A DNA stretch of 64,000 bases. Source: JTS-AC122 sp050246015 (GTDB taxonomy: Bacteria; Planctomycetota; Phycisphaerae; Phycisphaerales; UBA1924). Under the pieces are notes generated by a model. It was not told where the DNA came from. It saw nothing but the letters and a program-made list of their open reading frames with translations, and searched no databases. Positions 10,353 to 18,277 of this stretch are shown here, one piece after another. The position numbers were made by a program, and so were the translations under genes. Within the stretch, counting starts at the first letter, position 1. Each line of letters opens with the position of its first letter. The stretch spans positions 1 to 64,000 of the forward strand of contig JBFWWU010000005.1 in the NCBI GenBank assembly GCA_050246015.1, in the 5' to 3' direction.

Positions 10353-11684
10353 ATGGCCCTTGCATCGCAATCCACCCGTCCCCAAGCCGTCCGCAACGCG
10401 AGCACGTTCCAGTCGCCGCGACAGAAGCGGCAGAAGAACTACGTCATCTGGACGGTGGTGGCGCTGCTGCTAGCGGGTGGAGGGGCGTGGGCCATCTGGG
10501 GCCGGGGGTCCGGGCAGAAGAACTCGCCAAACAACGGTCCGGGCCCGGGGAACCCGAACGCGGCTCTGCTGAACGATTCGGAGACCAAGAAGCCCGCCGC
10601 GACCCCCGCTGCTCCGACCTCGACGACCACACCAACGAATGTGGCGGACTCGTCCAAGCCCAAGGCGCCGGTGGAACTGGAAATGGGCAAGCCCGACGGT
10701 CAGCCGGTGGGCACACAGCAGCCGATTGATGATCCGCTGGCCAAGCCGACGCCGGCGCCCGGCGGCACGCCCGCGGGCGTCAGCCCCGGATCGGGGACTG
10801 CTCCGCCTCCCGCGCCAACCATTGTGCCCCCCGCGCCGGCCCCGGCGCCGGTGGACGATGTGCCCGCCGAGGCTTCTCGCCTGATCGATCAGGCCAAGCA
10901 GGCAATGGGTCAGAACAAACTGATCGAAGCCCGCACGGCTCTGCTGGGCGCTCTCAACAACGATCGCCTGAAGGAATCCGAGCGAGTCGGCCTGCGGTCG
11001 TGGATCAGCGAACTGAACGAGACGATCATCTTCAGCCCGACCATCGTCGCGGGCGATGCGTTCACCGAGTCGTACAAGGTGGTCTCCGGGGATGTTCTGG
11101 AGCGGATCGCGCGCAACAAGGGGCTCGCGGTGGACTGGCGCCTGCTGGCGCGCGTGAACCGCATGAAGGACCCGGGCAAACTCCGGCTCGGGCAGACGCT
11201 CAAACTCGTCAAGGGGCCGTTTCACGCCGTGGTGCACAAGTCGCAGTTCCGCGTGGACATCTATGCCGGCACGCCGCTCCCGCCTGGCACCAGCGGATCG
11301 CCGCGACCCGACGGCAGCGAACACGGGTGGACCTACATCCGCTCGTTCAATGTCGGCCTGGGCAGCGACGACGGCACACCCGTCGGCACCTTTGTCGTGA
11401 AGAAAAACTCCAAACTCATCAACCCGCCCTGGGTCAACCCCAAGACCGGCGAGCGGTTCGGCGCCGACGACCCCAAGAACCCCATCGGCGAACACTGGCT
11501 CGGGATCGTGGGCGTCGATGACGCGTCGAAATCCAAAGTGGGCTTCGGGCTCCACGGCACCATCGACCCCGGCAGCATCGGCAAGCAGATGTCCATGGGA
11601 TGCGTCCGCATCATGCCCGAGGACATCGCCGTCGTCTGGGAGATGCTCGCCGAAGAGGTGAGCACCGTCCGGATCGTCCCGTGA
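10353..11684 (+). CDS. LysM and L,D-transpeptidase (YkuD) domain protein
   Basis: This 443-residue protein likely makes 3-3 peptidoglycan cross-links or attaches proteins to the wall. It has a cytoplasmic start, one membrane helix at about residues 30-49, a long Pro/Ala-rich linker, a helical region, and a LysM module (YKVVSGDVLERIARNKGL to LRLGQTLKL). The YkuD domain ends it. Catalytic residues fit HxnSxGCxR: about His401, Ser415 and Cys417 in HGTIDPGSIG and SMGCVRI. The stop overlaps the GTG of the cyclo-ligase gene. It supports a peptidoglycan wall in this organism. Confidence 0.9.
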   Translation: MALASQSTRPQAVRNASTFQSPRQKRQKNYVIWTVVALLLAGGGAWAIWGRGSGQKNSPNNGPGPGNPNAALLNDSETKKPAATPAAPTSTTTPTNVADSSKPKAPVELEMGKPDGQPVGTQQPIDDPLAKPTPAPGGTPAGVSPGSGTAPPPAPTIVPPAPAPAPVDDVPAEASRLIDQAKQAMGQNKLIEARTALLGALNNDRLKESERVGLRSWISELNETIIFSPTIVAGDAFTESYKVVSGDVLERIARNKGLAVDWRLLARVNRMKDPGKLRLGQTLKLVKGPFHAVVHKSQFRVDIYAGTPLPPGTSGSPRPDGSEHGWTYIRSFNVGLGSDDGTPVGTFVVKKNSKLINPPWVNPKTGERFGADDPKNPIGEHWLGIVGVDDASKSKVGFGLHGTIDPGSIGKQMSMGCVRIMPEDIAVVWEMLAEEVSTVRIVP

Positions 11685-12433
11685 ACCGACCGGCACGACA
11701 ACGCTCGCGCCCGAATGAGCGGACCGTGCGCCCAGACAAGGAACCGGCGGGCCCCTCGTCCGCCGCGCCCGCACCGGCGCCGCAAGCCGACGAGCCATCT
11801 CTGGACGAACTGCGTGTGCGGAAGGTCCTGGCTCGGCGTGCGTGGACACTGCGGCTGCGCACGCTAGCGCCGGGGGAGCGCCAGGATCGATCCGCGCTGA
11901 TCTGCGAGCGGCTGTCGAAACTCGGATCGCTGGGCGGCGCCTCGCGCGTCATGCTCTTTGCGCCGATGGCGAATGCGACGATCCCCGAGGTGGACCTGAC
12001 GGAACTGGCGCGGCGCTGGCTCCGACGCGGAAGGCCAGCGATCTACGTGCCGAGGGTGCTGTGGAGTTCGCGGGAGATGATCCCGGCCCTGGTCACGGAC
12101 TGGGAGCGCGACCTGGTGATCGGCCGCCATGGCGTGCGCGAGCCCGGTCCGGAGTGCCCGAGCCTTGATCCCGAACACCTGGACGTAGTCCTCGCGCCCG
12201 GGCTCGCGTTTGACCACGGCGGCCGCCGGCTGGGCCGCGGCGGCGGGCTCTACGACCGCTTCCTGGGCCGATATGCCCTGTCCGACCGCGCCGTCGGGGT
12301 CTGCTTCGACCGCCAGATCAGCACCGAATCCCGTGTCGATTCGCTGATCCCGGTCGCGTCGCACGACGCTCGGGTGCACGCCGTCGTGTCGGAGTCGCGG
12401 CTGATCGAACTCCCGCCCGGCTCACTTCGCTGA
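11681..12433 (+). CDS. 5-formyltetrahydrofolate cyclo-ligase family protein
   Basis: The enzyme converts 5-formyl-THF to 5,10-methenyl-THF using ATP, returning stored folate to one-carbon metabolism. The C-terminal motif LAPGLAFDHGGRRLGRGGGLYDRFL is the family hallmark. The N-terminal basic motif LRVRKVLARRAW and the central FAPMANATIPEVD segment also fit. The GTG at 11681 overlaps the previous stop (GTGA), suggesting translational coupling. It gives an Arg/Pro-rich N-terminal extension of about 45 residues that most homologues lack, so a later start is possible. The 3' end overlaps the convergent cyclophilin gene by 12 bases. Confidence 0.87.
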   Translation: MNRPARQRSRPNERTVRPDKEPAGPSSAAPAPAPQADEPSLDELRVRKVLARRAWTLRLRTLAPGERQDRSALICERLSKLGSLGGASRVMLFAPMANATIPEVDLTELARRWLRRGRPAIYVPRVLWSSREMIPALVTDWERDLVIGRHGVREPGPECPSLDPEHLDVVLAPGLAFDHGGRRLGRGGGLYDRFLGRYALSDRAVGVCFDRQISTESRVDSLIPVASHDARVHAVVSESRLIELPPGSLR

Positions 12434-13078
12434 TTCGGGCCGGACGCGGCGAACCGATCGAATCACGACGGGATCCACGGGCACGTCCTGCATGTCCAGT
12501 TCCGGGATCGACCGGGTCGGGCCGTTCTTGATCTGATCGATGACCGGCATCCCATCGATCACCCAACCGAAGACGGCGTACCCGGCGTCGCCCGTGGTCG
12601 GCCTGGCGGAATCGAGTTTCGGATTGTCCAGCACGTTGAAGTAGAACTCACGGGTCGCGGTATCCGGATCGGCGTCACGGGCCATCGCGATGGTGCCGCG
12701 GACGTTCTTGAGCCCGTTGCGCCACTCGTTGCGGATCGGCTTGTCCGGACGGCCCCCGGCGGCGTCTCGCTTGGCCCGTTCGACCAGCGTCCCATCGGGA
12801 CCCAACTCGAACCCGCCCCCTTGAATCACGAAGGACGGGATGGTCCGATGAAAGATGGTGCCGTCGTAGGCGCCGCGGTCGGCATACATGAGGAAGTTGT
12901 CCACCGAGAGCGGGGCCCGCGAGCGGTCAAGCGCGACGATGATGTCGCCGGCGGTGGTTTGCAGGCGGACAATCGGAGCCGGATCCGCTGAACTGGGTGC
13001 CGAGCGCGAACCCGAACCGGCGCACCCGGAAGCCTCGAACAGGAACATGGCGAGCAGCACAAGGCCCGGAGTCTTCAT
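12422..13078 (-). CDS. Cyclophilin-type peptidyl-prolyl isomerase, lipoprotein
   Basis: This is a 218-residue cyclophilin that catalyses cis-trans isomerisation of Xaa-Pro bonds. The ATG at 13078 gives a signal peptide with lipobox ASGC at about residues 16-19, so it is probably lipid-anchored outside the cytoplasm. The cyclophilin core follows: IVALDRSRAPLSVDNFL, GTIFHRTIPSFVIQGGG, GTIAMARDADPDTATREFYFN and YAVFGWVIDGM. The long upstream in-frame extension has no domain and was rejected. Confidence 0.92.
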   Translation of the reverse strand: MKTPGLVLLAMFLFEASGCAGSGSRSAPSSADPAPIVRLQTTAGDIIVALDRSRAPLSVDNFLMYADRGAYDGTIFHRTIPSFVIQGGGFELGPDGTLVERAKRDAAGGRPDKPIRNEWRNGLKNVRGTIAMARDADPDTATREFYFNVLDNPKLDSARPTTGDAGYAVFGWVIDGMPVIDQIKNGPTRSIPELDMQDVPVDPVVIRSVRRVRPESAK

Positions 13079-13142
13079 CGGGTCATGATACCAATCGGCG
13101 TATTCCGGCGGCCGTCGTGGAGCGGTCACACGATACCCCACA

Positions 13143-13170
13143 TTGACCGGGAAGCCCGGGGACCTACTAT
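13143..13170 (+). promoter_or_regulatory. Candidate promoter upstream of the tRNA-Gln region
   Basis: TTGACC at 13143-13148, a 16-base spacer and TACTAT at 13165-13170 form a plausible housekeeping promoter on the plus strand. It would start transcription near 13177, about 370 bases before the tRNA. Confidence 0.4.
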
Positions 13171-13543
13171 GTGACCGATGAGCCGACCGTGACGGATGGC
13201 TCTGGCCGGGTTCGGTCAGGGTCTGAGGCGCGGTCATGGGCCTTCCCATCGCGGCAGCATGGAAGGTTCCGCTCGACTGGCAGGGCAATCGGCGAAAGCA
13301 GGTTGCCGGGCCAGCACGCGTGCCGCGGCTACCGCTCTTCTCGCTTCTGACCCGCCGGGTCGGACGGGGATGGTCGGACCGCGACGGTTCGGACCACCCA
13401 CCAGAGACTCGTCTCGAATGGAGACGGGCTCGCGATCGACGGAGCGATTCACCACACATGCAGGCGGCGAGCACGCCGCGACCGAATGCCGGCGCCCAGG
13501 CCGGACCATCATTCACACTCGGCGGGCCAAGCCGGGATGCCAT
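13171..13543. other. Non-coding stretch before tRNA-Gln
   Basis: No credible gene is seen here. The sequence is rich in short hairpins, for example CGTCTC pairing with GAGACG around a GAATG loop near 13411-13427, and repeated GTCGGAC words near 13362-13400. It may be the leader of the tRNA-glmU transcript or a separate RNA. I checked for RNase P, tmRNA and SRP signatures and saw none. Confidence 0.35.
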
Positions 13544-13614
13544 TGGCCGATGGTGTAACGGTAGCACAGCAGATTTTGGTTCTGTTTGTCCAGGTTCGAA
13601 TCCTGGTCGGCCAG
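13544..13614 (+). tRNA. tRNA-Gln (anticodon TTG)
   Basis: Acceptor arm TGGCCGA (13544-13550) pairs perfectly with TCGGCCA (13607-13613). The D arm is GTGT/GCAC around AACGGTA. The anticodon stem GCAGA/TCTGT closes the loop TTTTGGT, giving anticodon TTG for Gln codon CAA. The T arm CCAGG/CCTGG closes TTCGAAT. The terminal CCA is not encoded. It lies 82 bases upstream of the glmU-like gene on the same strand. Confidence 0.95.
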
Positions 13615-13695
13615 TTGAAACTCGACGGGACGGGGGCAGGAAAGGAAGACCGGGACTGGGCACGCGAAGGTTTGTTCACGCGGCAGTCAGAAGAG

Positions 13696-14505
13696 ATGTC
13701 AACGACTGATTCCATCACCGCTCCCATCGCGATACTCCTTGCCGCGGGCAAGGGGACGCGGATGAAATCGGACCTGCCCAAGGTGCTGCACGAAGTGGGC
13801 GGGAGGCCGATGCTGTGCGCGGTGGTGGACGCGTGCCGGGAGGCCGGATGCGGGCGCATCATTCTGGTCGTCGGGTACAAGCAGGAACTGGTGCGTGAGG
13901 CGATGGCCGCCCAAGGCCCGGCGTGGTCGAGCGGGCTTGAGTACGCGGTGCAGGATCAGCAACTGGGCACGGGGCACGCGGTGATGTGCGCCCGGGACGC
14001 CGTGGGCGAACTGACCGCCCGACCGGTGTTCGTGCTGGCGGGCGATGGACCGCTCATCCGCGCGCAGACGCTGCGACAACTCCTTCAACGGCACACATCG
14101 AGCGGCGCGTCGGCAACGCTGGCCACCTCGATCATCGCGGATCCGACCGGGTACGGGCGAATCGTGCGGAACGGCTCGGGCGCGTTCATGGGGATCGTGG
14201 AACACAAGGACGCGACGCCCGAGCAGCGCGGCATCCGGGAGGTCAACCCGAGCTACTACTGCTTCGACCTGGCGGAACTGTACCGGACGCTGGCGCGGGT
14301 GAAGAAGAACCAATCCAGCGGCGAGTACTACATCACCGATGTGCCGGCGCTCATGCTCGCGGAGGGCAAGCGGGTCGAGGTGATCGCGGCCGTCCCGCCC
14401 GAGGATGTCCTCTCGATCAACACGCTGGATCAACTCGCCGAAGTGGACGCGATCTATCGAACCCGGCAGGTCGCGCGAGCCACGGCGCCAGGAGTCGCAC
14501 GATGA
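13696..14505 (+). CDS. UDP-GlcNAc pyrophosphorylase domain protein (GlmU N-terminal type)
   Basis: The protein has 269 residues and holds only the nucleotidyltransferase half of GlmU. The nucleotide-binding motif LLAAGKGTRMKSDLPK is at residues 14-29. DQQLGTGHAV, VLAGDGPLI, GYGRIVR, VEHKDAT, EVNPSYYCFD and GEYYITD follow in the order expected for GlcNAc-1-phosphate uridyltransferases. The left-handed beta-helix acetyltransferase domain is absent and is not encoded downstream. The acetyl step must therefore be done by another protein, or the enzyme serves another NDP-sugar. Its stop overlaps the prs ATG (ATGA), suggesting coupling. Confidence 0.85.
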   Translation: MSTTDSITAPIAILLAAGKGTRMKSDLPKVLHEVGGRPMLCAVVDACREAGCGRIILVVGYKQELVREAMAAQGPAWSSGLEYAVQDQQLGTGHAVMCARDAVGELTARPVFVLAGDGPLIRAQTLRQLLQRHTSSGASATLATSIIADPTGYGRIVRNGSGAFMGIVEHKDATPEQRGIREVNPSYYCFDLAELYRTLARVKKNQSSGEYYITDVPALMLAEGKRVEVIAAVPPEDVLSINTLDQLAEVDAIYRTRQVARATAPGVAR

Positions 14506-15485
14506 GCCGGCAAGACGCGAACCAACTCAAGGTCTTCGCCGGTCGGCACTCGGTCGATCTGACGCAGCGCGTGTGCGAGCACCTGGATATCCCGCTGGGC
14601 CTGGCCCGCACGGAAGCCTTTCCCGACGGGGAACTCATCGTCAAGCTCGAAGAGGACGTTCGCGGGCGCGACTGCTACGTGGTGCTTTCCACGTGCACGC
14701 CGGTCAACGACAACATCCTGGAACTGCTGATCTTCCTGGATTGCCTGAAGCGCGCCAGCGCCAAGCGCGTCTGCGTCGTCACGCCGTATTTCGGGTACGG
14801 GCGCCAGGACCGCAAGGACGAGGGGCGCGTTCCCATCACCGCCAAGCTCGTGGCGAACCTGATCACGACGGCCCGCACGGACCGGGTGCTGGCGATCGAC
14901 CTGCACGCGGCCCAGATCCAGGGATTCTTTGATATCCCGGTGGATCACCTCTCGGCGACGCCGGTGTTCCTGGACTACTTCGAGGCGCACCGCGAGCAGC
15001 TCGGCGACCTGTGCATGGTCAGCCCCGACGTGGGCAACGTCAAGGTCGCCGAGACCTTCGCCAACCTGCTAGGGGGCGACCTGGCGATCATCAACAAGCG
15101 CCGCATCAGCGGGTCCGATGTCGTCACGGGCAACCTGATCGGCACGGTCAAGAGCAAGACCGTGCTGATGTTCGACGACATGATCACCACCGCCGGCACG
15201 ATCTGCGAAGCCGCCAAGGTGGTGATGGAGCACGGCGCCCGCAAGATCATCGCGGCGGCGACGCACCCGGTGCTGGTCGGGATGGCGATGCAGCGCATCG
15301 CCGCCAGCCCCATCAGCGAGGTCGTCGTGACCGACACGATCCCCTGCGGCGAGCGGGTCGCGCCGATCCGCGACAAGCTGGTGGAACTCTCGGTCGCCAA
15401 ACTGCTGGGGGAGGCGATCCACCGGATCCATCACAACCAGTCCGTGAGCGCGCTCTTCCGCCGCACCGCCGGAGGAAAGCGGTAG
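14502..15485 (+). CDS. prs: Ribose-phosphate pyrophosphokinase
   Basis: Prs makes PRPP from ribose 5-phosphate and ATP, feeding purine, pyrimidine, His and Trp synthesis. The 327-residue length fits. Motifs seen are FPDGELIVKLEEDVRGRD, PYFGYGRQDRK, DLHAAQIQGFFDIPVDHL with its His, SPDVGN, and the PRPP-binding loop VLMFDDMITTAGTI. AGGAG precedes the ATG with good spacing. It is translationally coupled to the upstream uridyltransferase, and L25 follows 98 bases later. Confidence 0.96.
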   Translation: MSRQDANQLKVFAGRHSVDLTQRVCEHLDIPLGLARTEAFPDGELIVKLEEDVRGRDCYVVLSTCTPVNDNILELLIFLDCLKRASAKRVCVVTPYFGYGRQDRKDEGRVPITAKLVANLITTARTDRVLAIDLHAAQIQGFFDIPVDHLSATPVFLDYFEAHREQLGDLCMVSPDVGNVKVAETFANLLGGDLAIINKRRISGSDVVTGNLIGTVKSKTVLMFDDMITTAGTICEAAKVVMEHGARKIIAAATHPVLVGMAMQRIAASPISEVVVTDTIPCGERVAPIRDKLVELSVAKLLGEAIHRIHHNQSVSALFRRTAGGKR

Positions 15486-15583
15486 CCTCGCCCGAGGCCG
15501 CGCGACACTCGAATCACCCATTGACAGACCGCAATAGAAGCGCCGACACGATCGTCGGAAGACCAAGAAAAGAGGAATCAGCC

Positions 15584-16312
15584 ATGCAGAATGCCCCCGC
15601 CATTTCCGCCACCCGTCGCGACCGAGTCGGTTCTCGTTACGCTCGCCGAGTCCGCGAGTCGGGGAAACTCCCGGCCGTGGTGTACGGACACGGCGCCCAG
15701 CCGCTGGCGATCGCGCTGGACGCGCACGAGACGCTCAAGCACATCAACAAAGGTGAGAAGGTCTTCACCATGAAGATCGAAGGCGAATCCAAGGACCAGA
15801 CGGTGCTCCTGAAGGACCTTGGGTTTGACTACCTGGGGTCCAACATCATCCACGCCGACTTCGCCCGCGTGGATCTCAACGAGCGAGTGCACACCAAGGT
15901 CCACGTCCAACTCATCGGGGACGCCAAGGGTCTCAAGACGGCGGGCAATATTCTCATGCACCCGACGACCGAACTGGTGATCGAGTGCCGAGTGGCGGAC
16001 ATCCCCGACCACGTCGACGTCGATATCTCGGAACTGGATCTGGGGCACTCGATCACGGCGGCGGAAGTGAAACTCCCGACGGCCGACATGAAGATGATCA
16101 CCGATCCGCACGCGATCGTCGCGCAGTGTGTGGTGCAACTCGAGATGAAGGTTGAAGAAGCGGCGGTCGTGGGCACCGAGGCGGCGCAGCCCGAAGTCAT
16201 CACCGCCAAGAAGCCCGAAGACGAGGCCGCCGCGGGCGCCGCCAAGCCCGGCGCGGCGCCGGCCAAGGGCGCGGCCCCGGCCGCCGCCAAGCCGGCCGCC
16301 CCCAAGAAGTAA
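15584..16312 (+). CDS. rplY: 50S ribosomal protein L25/Ctc
   Basis: L25 of the longer Ctc type binds 5S rRNA. Residues 1-95 show the L25 fold (RYARRVRESGKLPAVVYG, VLLKDLGFDYLGSNIIHADF) and the second beta domain follows (VHVQLIGDAKGL, VADIPDHVDVDISEL). The end is an unusual tail of about 45 residues rich in Ala, Pro and Lys. AGAGGA precedes the ATG at 15584. The order prs, L25, pth is common in bacteria. Confidence 0.94.
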   Translation: MQNAPAISATRRDRVGSRYARRVRESGKLPAVVYGHGAQPLAIALDAHETLKHINKGEKVFTMKIEGESKDQTVLLKDLGFDYLGSNIIHADFARVDLNERVHTKVHVQLIGDAKGLKTAGNILMHPTTELVIECRVADIPDHVDVDISELDLGHSITAAEVKLPTADMKMITDPHAIVAQCVVQLEMKVEEAAVVGTEAAQPEVITAKKPEDEAAAGAAKPGAAPAKGAAPAAAKPAAPKK

Positions 16313-16356
16313 CTCGTCCCGATCGCCTCCTCCTGGTTTCCCTCGTCCCTGCTCCC

Positions 16357-16998
16357 ATGAAACTCATCGTCGGCCTCGGCAACCCCGGTACTCAGTACGA
16401 CAAGACTCGGCACAACGCCGGGTTCATGGTCGTCGACCGGCTCGCCGACCGGCACATGCGGGGCATCACGCCCAAGGCCAAGTTCGCCGGCGTGGTGGTC
16501 GAGGGACCGATCAAGCGCGAGCGCTGCGTCCTGCTCAAGCCCACGACCTACATGAACCGCTCGGGCCAAGCCGTTGCCGAAGCGGTTGGCTTCTACAAAC
16601 TCAGCCCCGCGGATGACATTCTTGTGATCGTGGACGATGTATCGCTCCCCAGCGGGCACATCCGACTGCGTCCGTCAGGCGGGGCCGGAGGACACAACGG
16701 GCTGGCGGACATCCAGCGGGCGCTGGGGACCGACGTGTATCCGCGCTGCCGGGTCGGGATCGATGCGACTCCCCCGTTCATGGATCAGGCCGACTATGTG
16801 CTGGGGCGCTTCACGCCGGAGCAGTGGAGCGCGGTGGACGCCGCACTCAGCAAGTCCGCCGACGCCGCGGAGGTCTTCGTCTCCGAAGGTCTGGGCAAGG
16901 CGATGAACCAGTTCAACCCGGCGAGCCCGCCACGTCCCAAGCCCCCGCGTCGAGACCCCGCGCCGGGCGACGAACCCGCCGCCCCGACCACCGATTAG
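16357..16998 (+). CDS. pth: Peptidyl-tRNA hydrolase
   Basis: Pth releases tRNA from peptidyl-tRNA that has dropped off ribosomes. The 213-residue protein opens with KLIVGLGNPGTQY and the catalytic His19 in TRHNAGF. Further family motifs are KPTTYMNRSGQAV, VDDVSLPSGHIRLR and GGAGGHNGLADIQ. The last 25 residues are a Pro-rich tail beyond the usual end. It lies in the L25-pth-rpsF series. Confidence 0.95.
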   Translation: MKLIVGLGNPGTQYDKTRHNAGFMVVDRLADRHMRGITPKAKFAGVVVEGPIKRERCVLLKPTTYMNRSGQAVAEAVGFYKLSPADDILVIVDDVSLPSGHIRLRPSGGAGGHNGLADIQRALGTDVYPRCRVGIDATPPFMDQADYVLGRFTPEQWSAVDAALSKSADAAEVFVSEGLGKAMNQFNPASPPRPKPPRRDPAPGDEPAAPTTD

Positions 16999-17081
16999 CC
17001 GTCCACACCCCACCCACCCACAGACGTCCCCCCCCGCACTCAACTCCCCGAATCAGTCACCAGCATCCAGGAAACTCACAC

Positions 17082-17543
17082 ATGGCAAAGACCCGAACGT
17101 ACAACTACGAGGCGATGTTCGTCATCTCTCAATCGACCGCCGTTGATCTTCAAGGCGCGGTGGACCACATCAAGGAAATCCTGACCAAGGCCGGGGCCTC
17201 ACTGATCGCGATGAAGAAGTGGGACGAGCGGCGCTTCACCTTCGAGATCAAGAAGCAGAAGCGAGGCGTCTACATCCTCGCCTACTTCTCTGCGCCGGCA
17301 TCCGGGCTGGCGGCGATCGAGCGCTCCTGCAACTTGTCGGAGAAGATCCTGCGGGTGCTCTTCACCCGCGCCGATCACCTCACGATCGATGAGATGAAGG
17401 CCGCCGACGCTCAGAAGGAACTCGCCGACGAAGCCAAACTCCGCGCCCAGCGCGCCGCCGAAGGGCTCGACATGCCGGTCGTCGCGGCGTCGCGGGCTGA
17501 CGACGCCGAGGAACCCGAAGACGTCGTGGACGCGGCGCTGTAA
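17082..17543 (+). CDS. rpsF: 30S ribosomal protein S6
   Basis: S6 binds 16S rRNA with S18 in the platform of the small subunit. Motifs seen are YNYEAMFVISQS at the start, WDERRFTFEIKKQKRGVYILAYFSA and SEKILRVLFTRAD. The tail after about residue 100 is acidic and Ala-rich and longer than in E. coli. AGGAAA precedes the ATG at 17082. It heads the rpsF-ssb-rplI group. Confidence 0.95.
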   Translation: MAKTRTYNYEAMFVISQSTAVDLQGAVDHIKEILTKAGASLIAMKKWDERRFTFEIKKQKRGVYILAYFSAPASGLAAIERSCNLSEKILRVLFTRADHLTIDEMKAADAQKELADEAKLRAQRAAEGLDMPVVAASRADDAEEPEDVVDAAL

Positions 17544-17618
17544 GCCGGTGGCCCGCCACCGAACATAGACCTATCCTTTGACGCCGCGTCCGCAGCCGAC
17601 GCCGCAATGGAGCACACG

Positions 17619-18113
17619 ATGGCGAACTACAACAAAGTCCTGTTGATGGGCAACCTGACCCGGGACATCGAGTTGAAGTACACGCAAGGGAACCAGGCGG
17701 TGGCGTCGTTCGGCATCGCCGTCAACCGCCGCTTCAAGGCGGCCGACGGGCAGATGCGGGAGGAAGTGACTTTCGTGGACTGCGATGCGTGGGGGCGCAC
17801 CGCCGAGACGATGCAGAAGTACCTGGCCAAGGGGCGTCCGGTGTTCATCGAGGGTCGGCTGCGTCTGGATACCTGGAAGGACAAGAACGACGGCTCGAAC
17901 CGATCGAAACTCAAGGTCGTCGTCGAGAACTTCCAGTTTGTGGACTCCAAGGGAGGCGGAGCCGGGGGCGGGGCCCCATCCGGGTACGCCGATGATGCCG
18001 GGACGGGCGGAGGATCGGTCACTCGCCCGATGAGCCGGCCCGCCGCGGGCGCGGCGCAGCCGGCGGCCGACCCCGGATACGAACCGATTCAGGAAGACGA
18101 CATCCCGTTCTGA
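17619..18113 (+). CDS. ssb: Single-stranded DNA-binding protein
   Basis: SSB covers single-stranded DNA in replication and repair and recruits partners through its acidic tip. The OB fold is clear: NKVLLMGNLTRDIELKYT, VASFGIAVNR, EVTFVDCDAWGRTAE and GRPVFIEGRLRLDTW. A Gly/Pro-rich linker follows, then the tip DDIPF. The ATG at 17619 has GGAG at suitable spacing; an ATG four codons earlier is less likely. Confidence 0.96.
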   Translation: MANYNKVLLMGNLTRDIELKYTQGNQAVASFGIAVNRRFKAADGQMREEVTFVDCDAWGRTAETMQKYLAKGRPVFIEGRLRLDTWKDKNDGSNRSKLKVVVENFQFVDSKGGGAGGGAPSGYADDAGTGGGSVTRPMSRPAAGAAQPAADPGYEPIQEDDIPF

Positions 18114-18188
18114 TGCATGGAGCATCAGGCTGAGGAACGATGTGATTCATCCGACCGCTGTCGCGGTTGGATTCAGAATGAAACCGTT

Positions 18189-18227
18189 GGAGCCACAGGT
18201 CGGCGTGTCGCCGACTTGCCGGGCTCC
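18189..18227 (+). promoter_or_regulatory. Two-tier hairpin between ssb and rplI
   Basis: GGAGCC (18189-18194) pairs with GGCTCC (18222-18227). Inside it GTCGGCG (18199-18205) pairs with CGCCGAC (18209-18215) around a TGT loop. The 3' internal bulge is TTGCCG. A stem, a CCG-containing bulge and a second stem resemble the general shape described for S6:S18 mRNA-binding elements, though those usually lie before rpsF. It may regulate rplI or be a processing site. Confidence 0.35.
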
Positions 18228-18277
18228 TCAACTTTGGGCCGCGGGCATGTATCCGCCCGCCGCGAAGGACAGCGAAG

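Noticed and set aside
13544..13614. tRNA-Gln as an integration site
   Set aside because: No integrase, no repeated tRNA 3' end, and only housekeeping genes downstream.
13079..13663. N-terminal extension of the cyclophilin to 13663
   Set aside because: It runs antisense over the tRNA gene, and the lipoprotein signal peptide begins exactly at the ATG at 13078.
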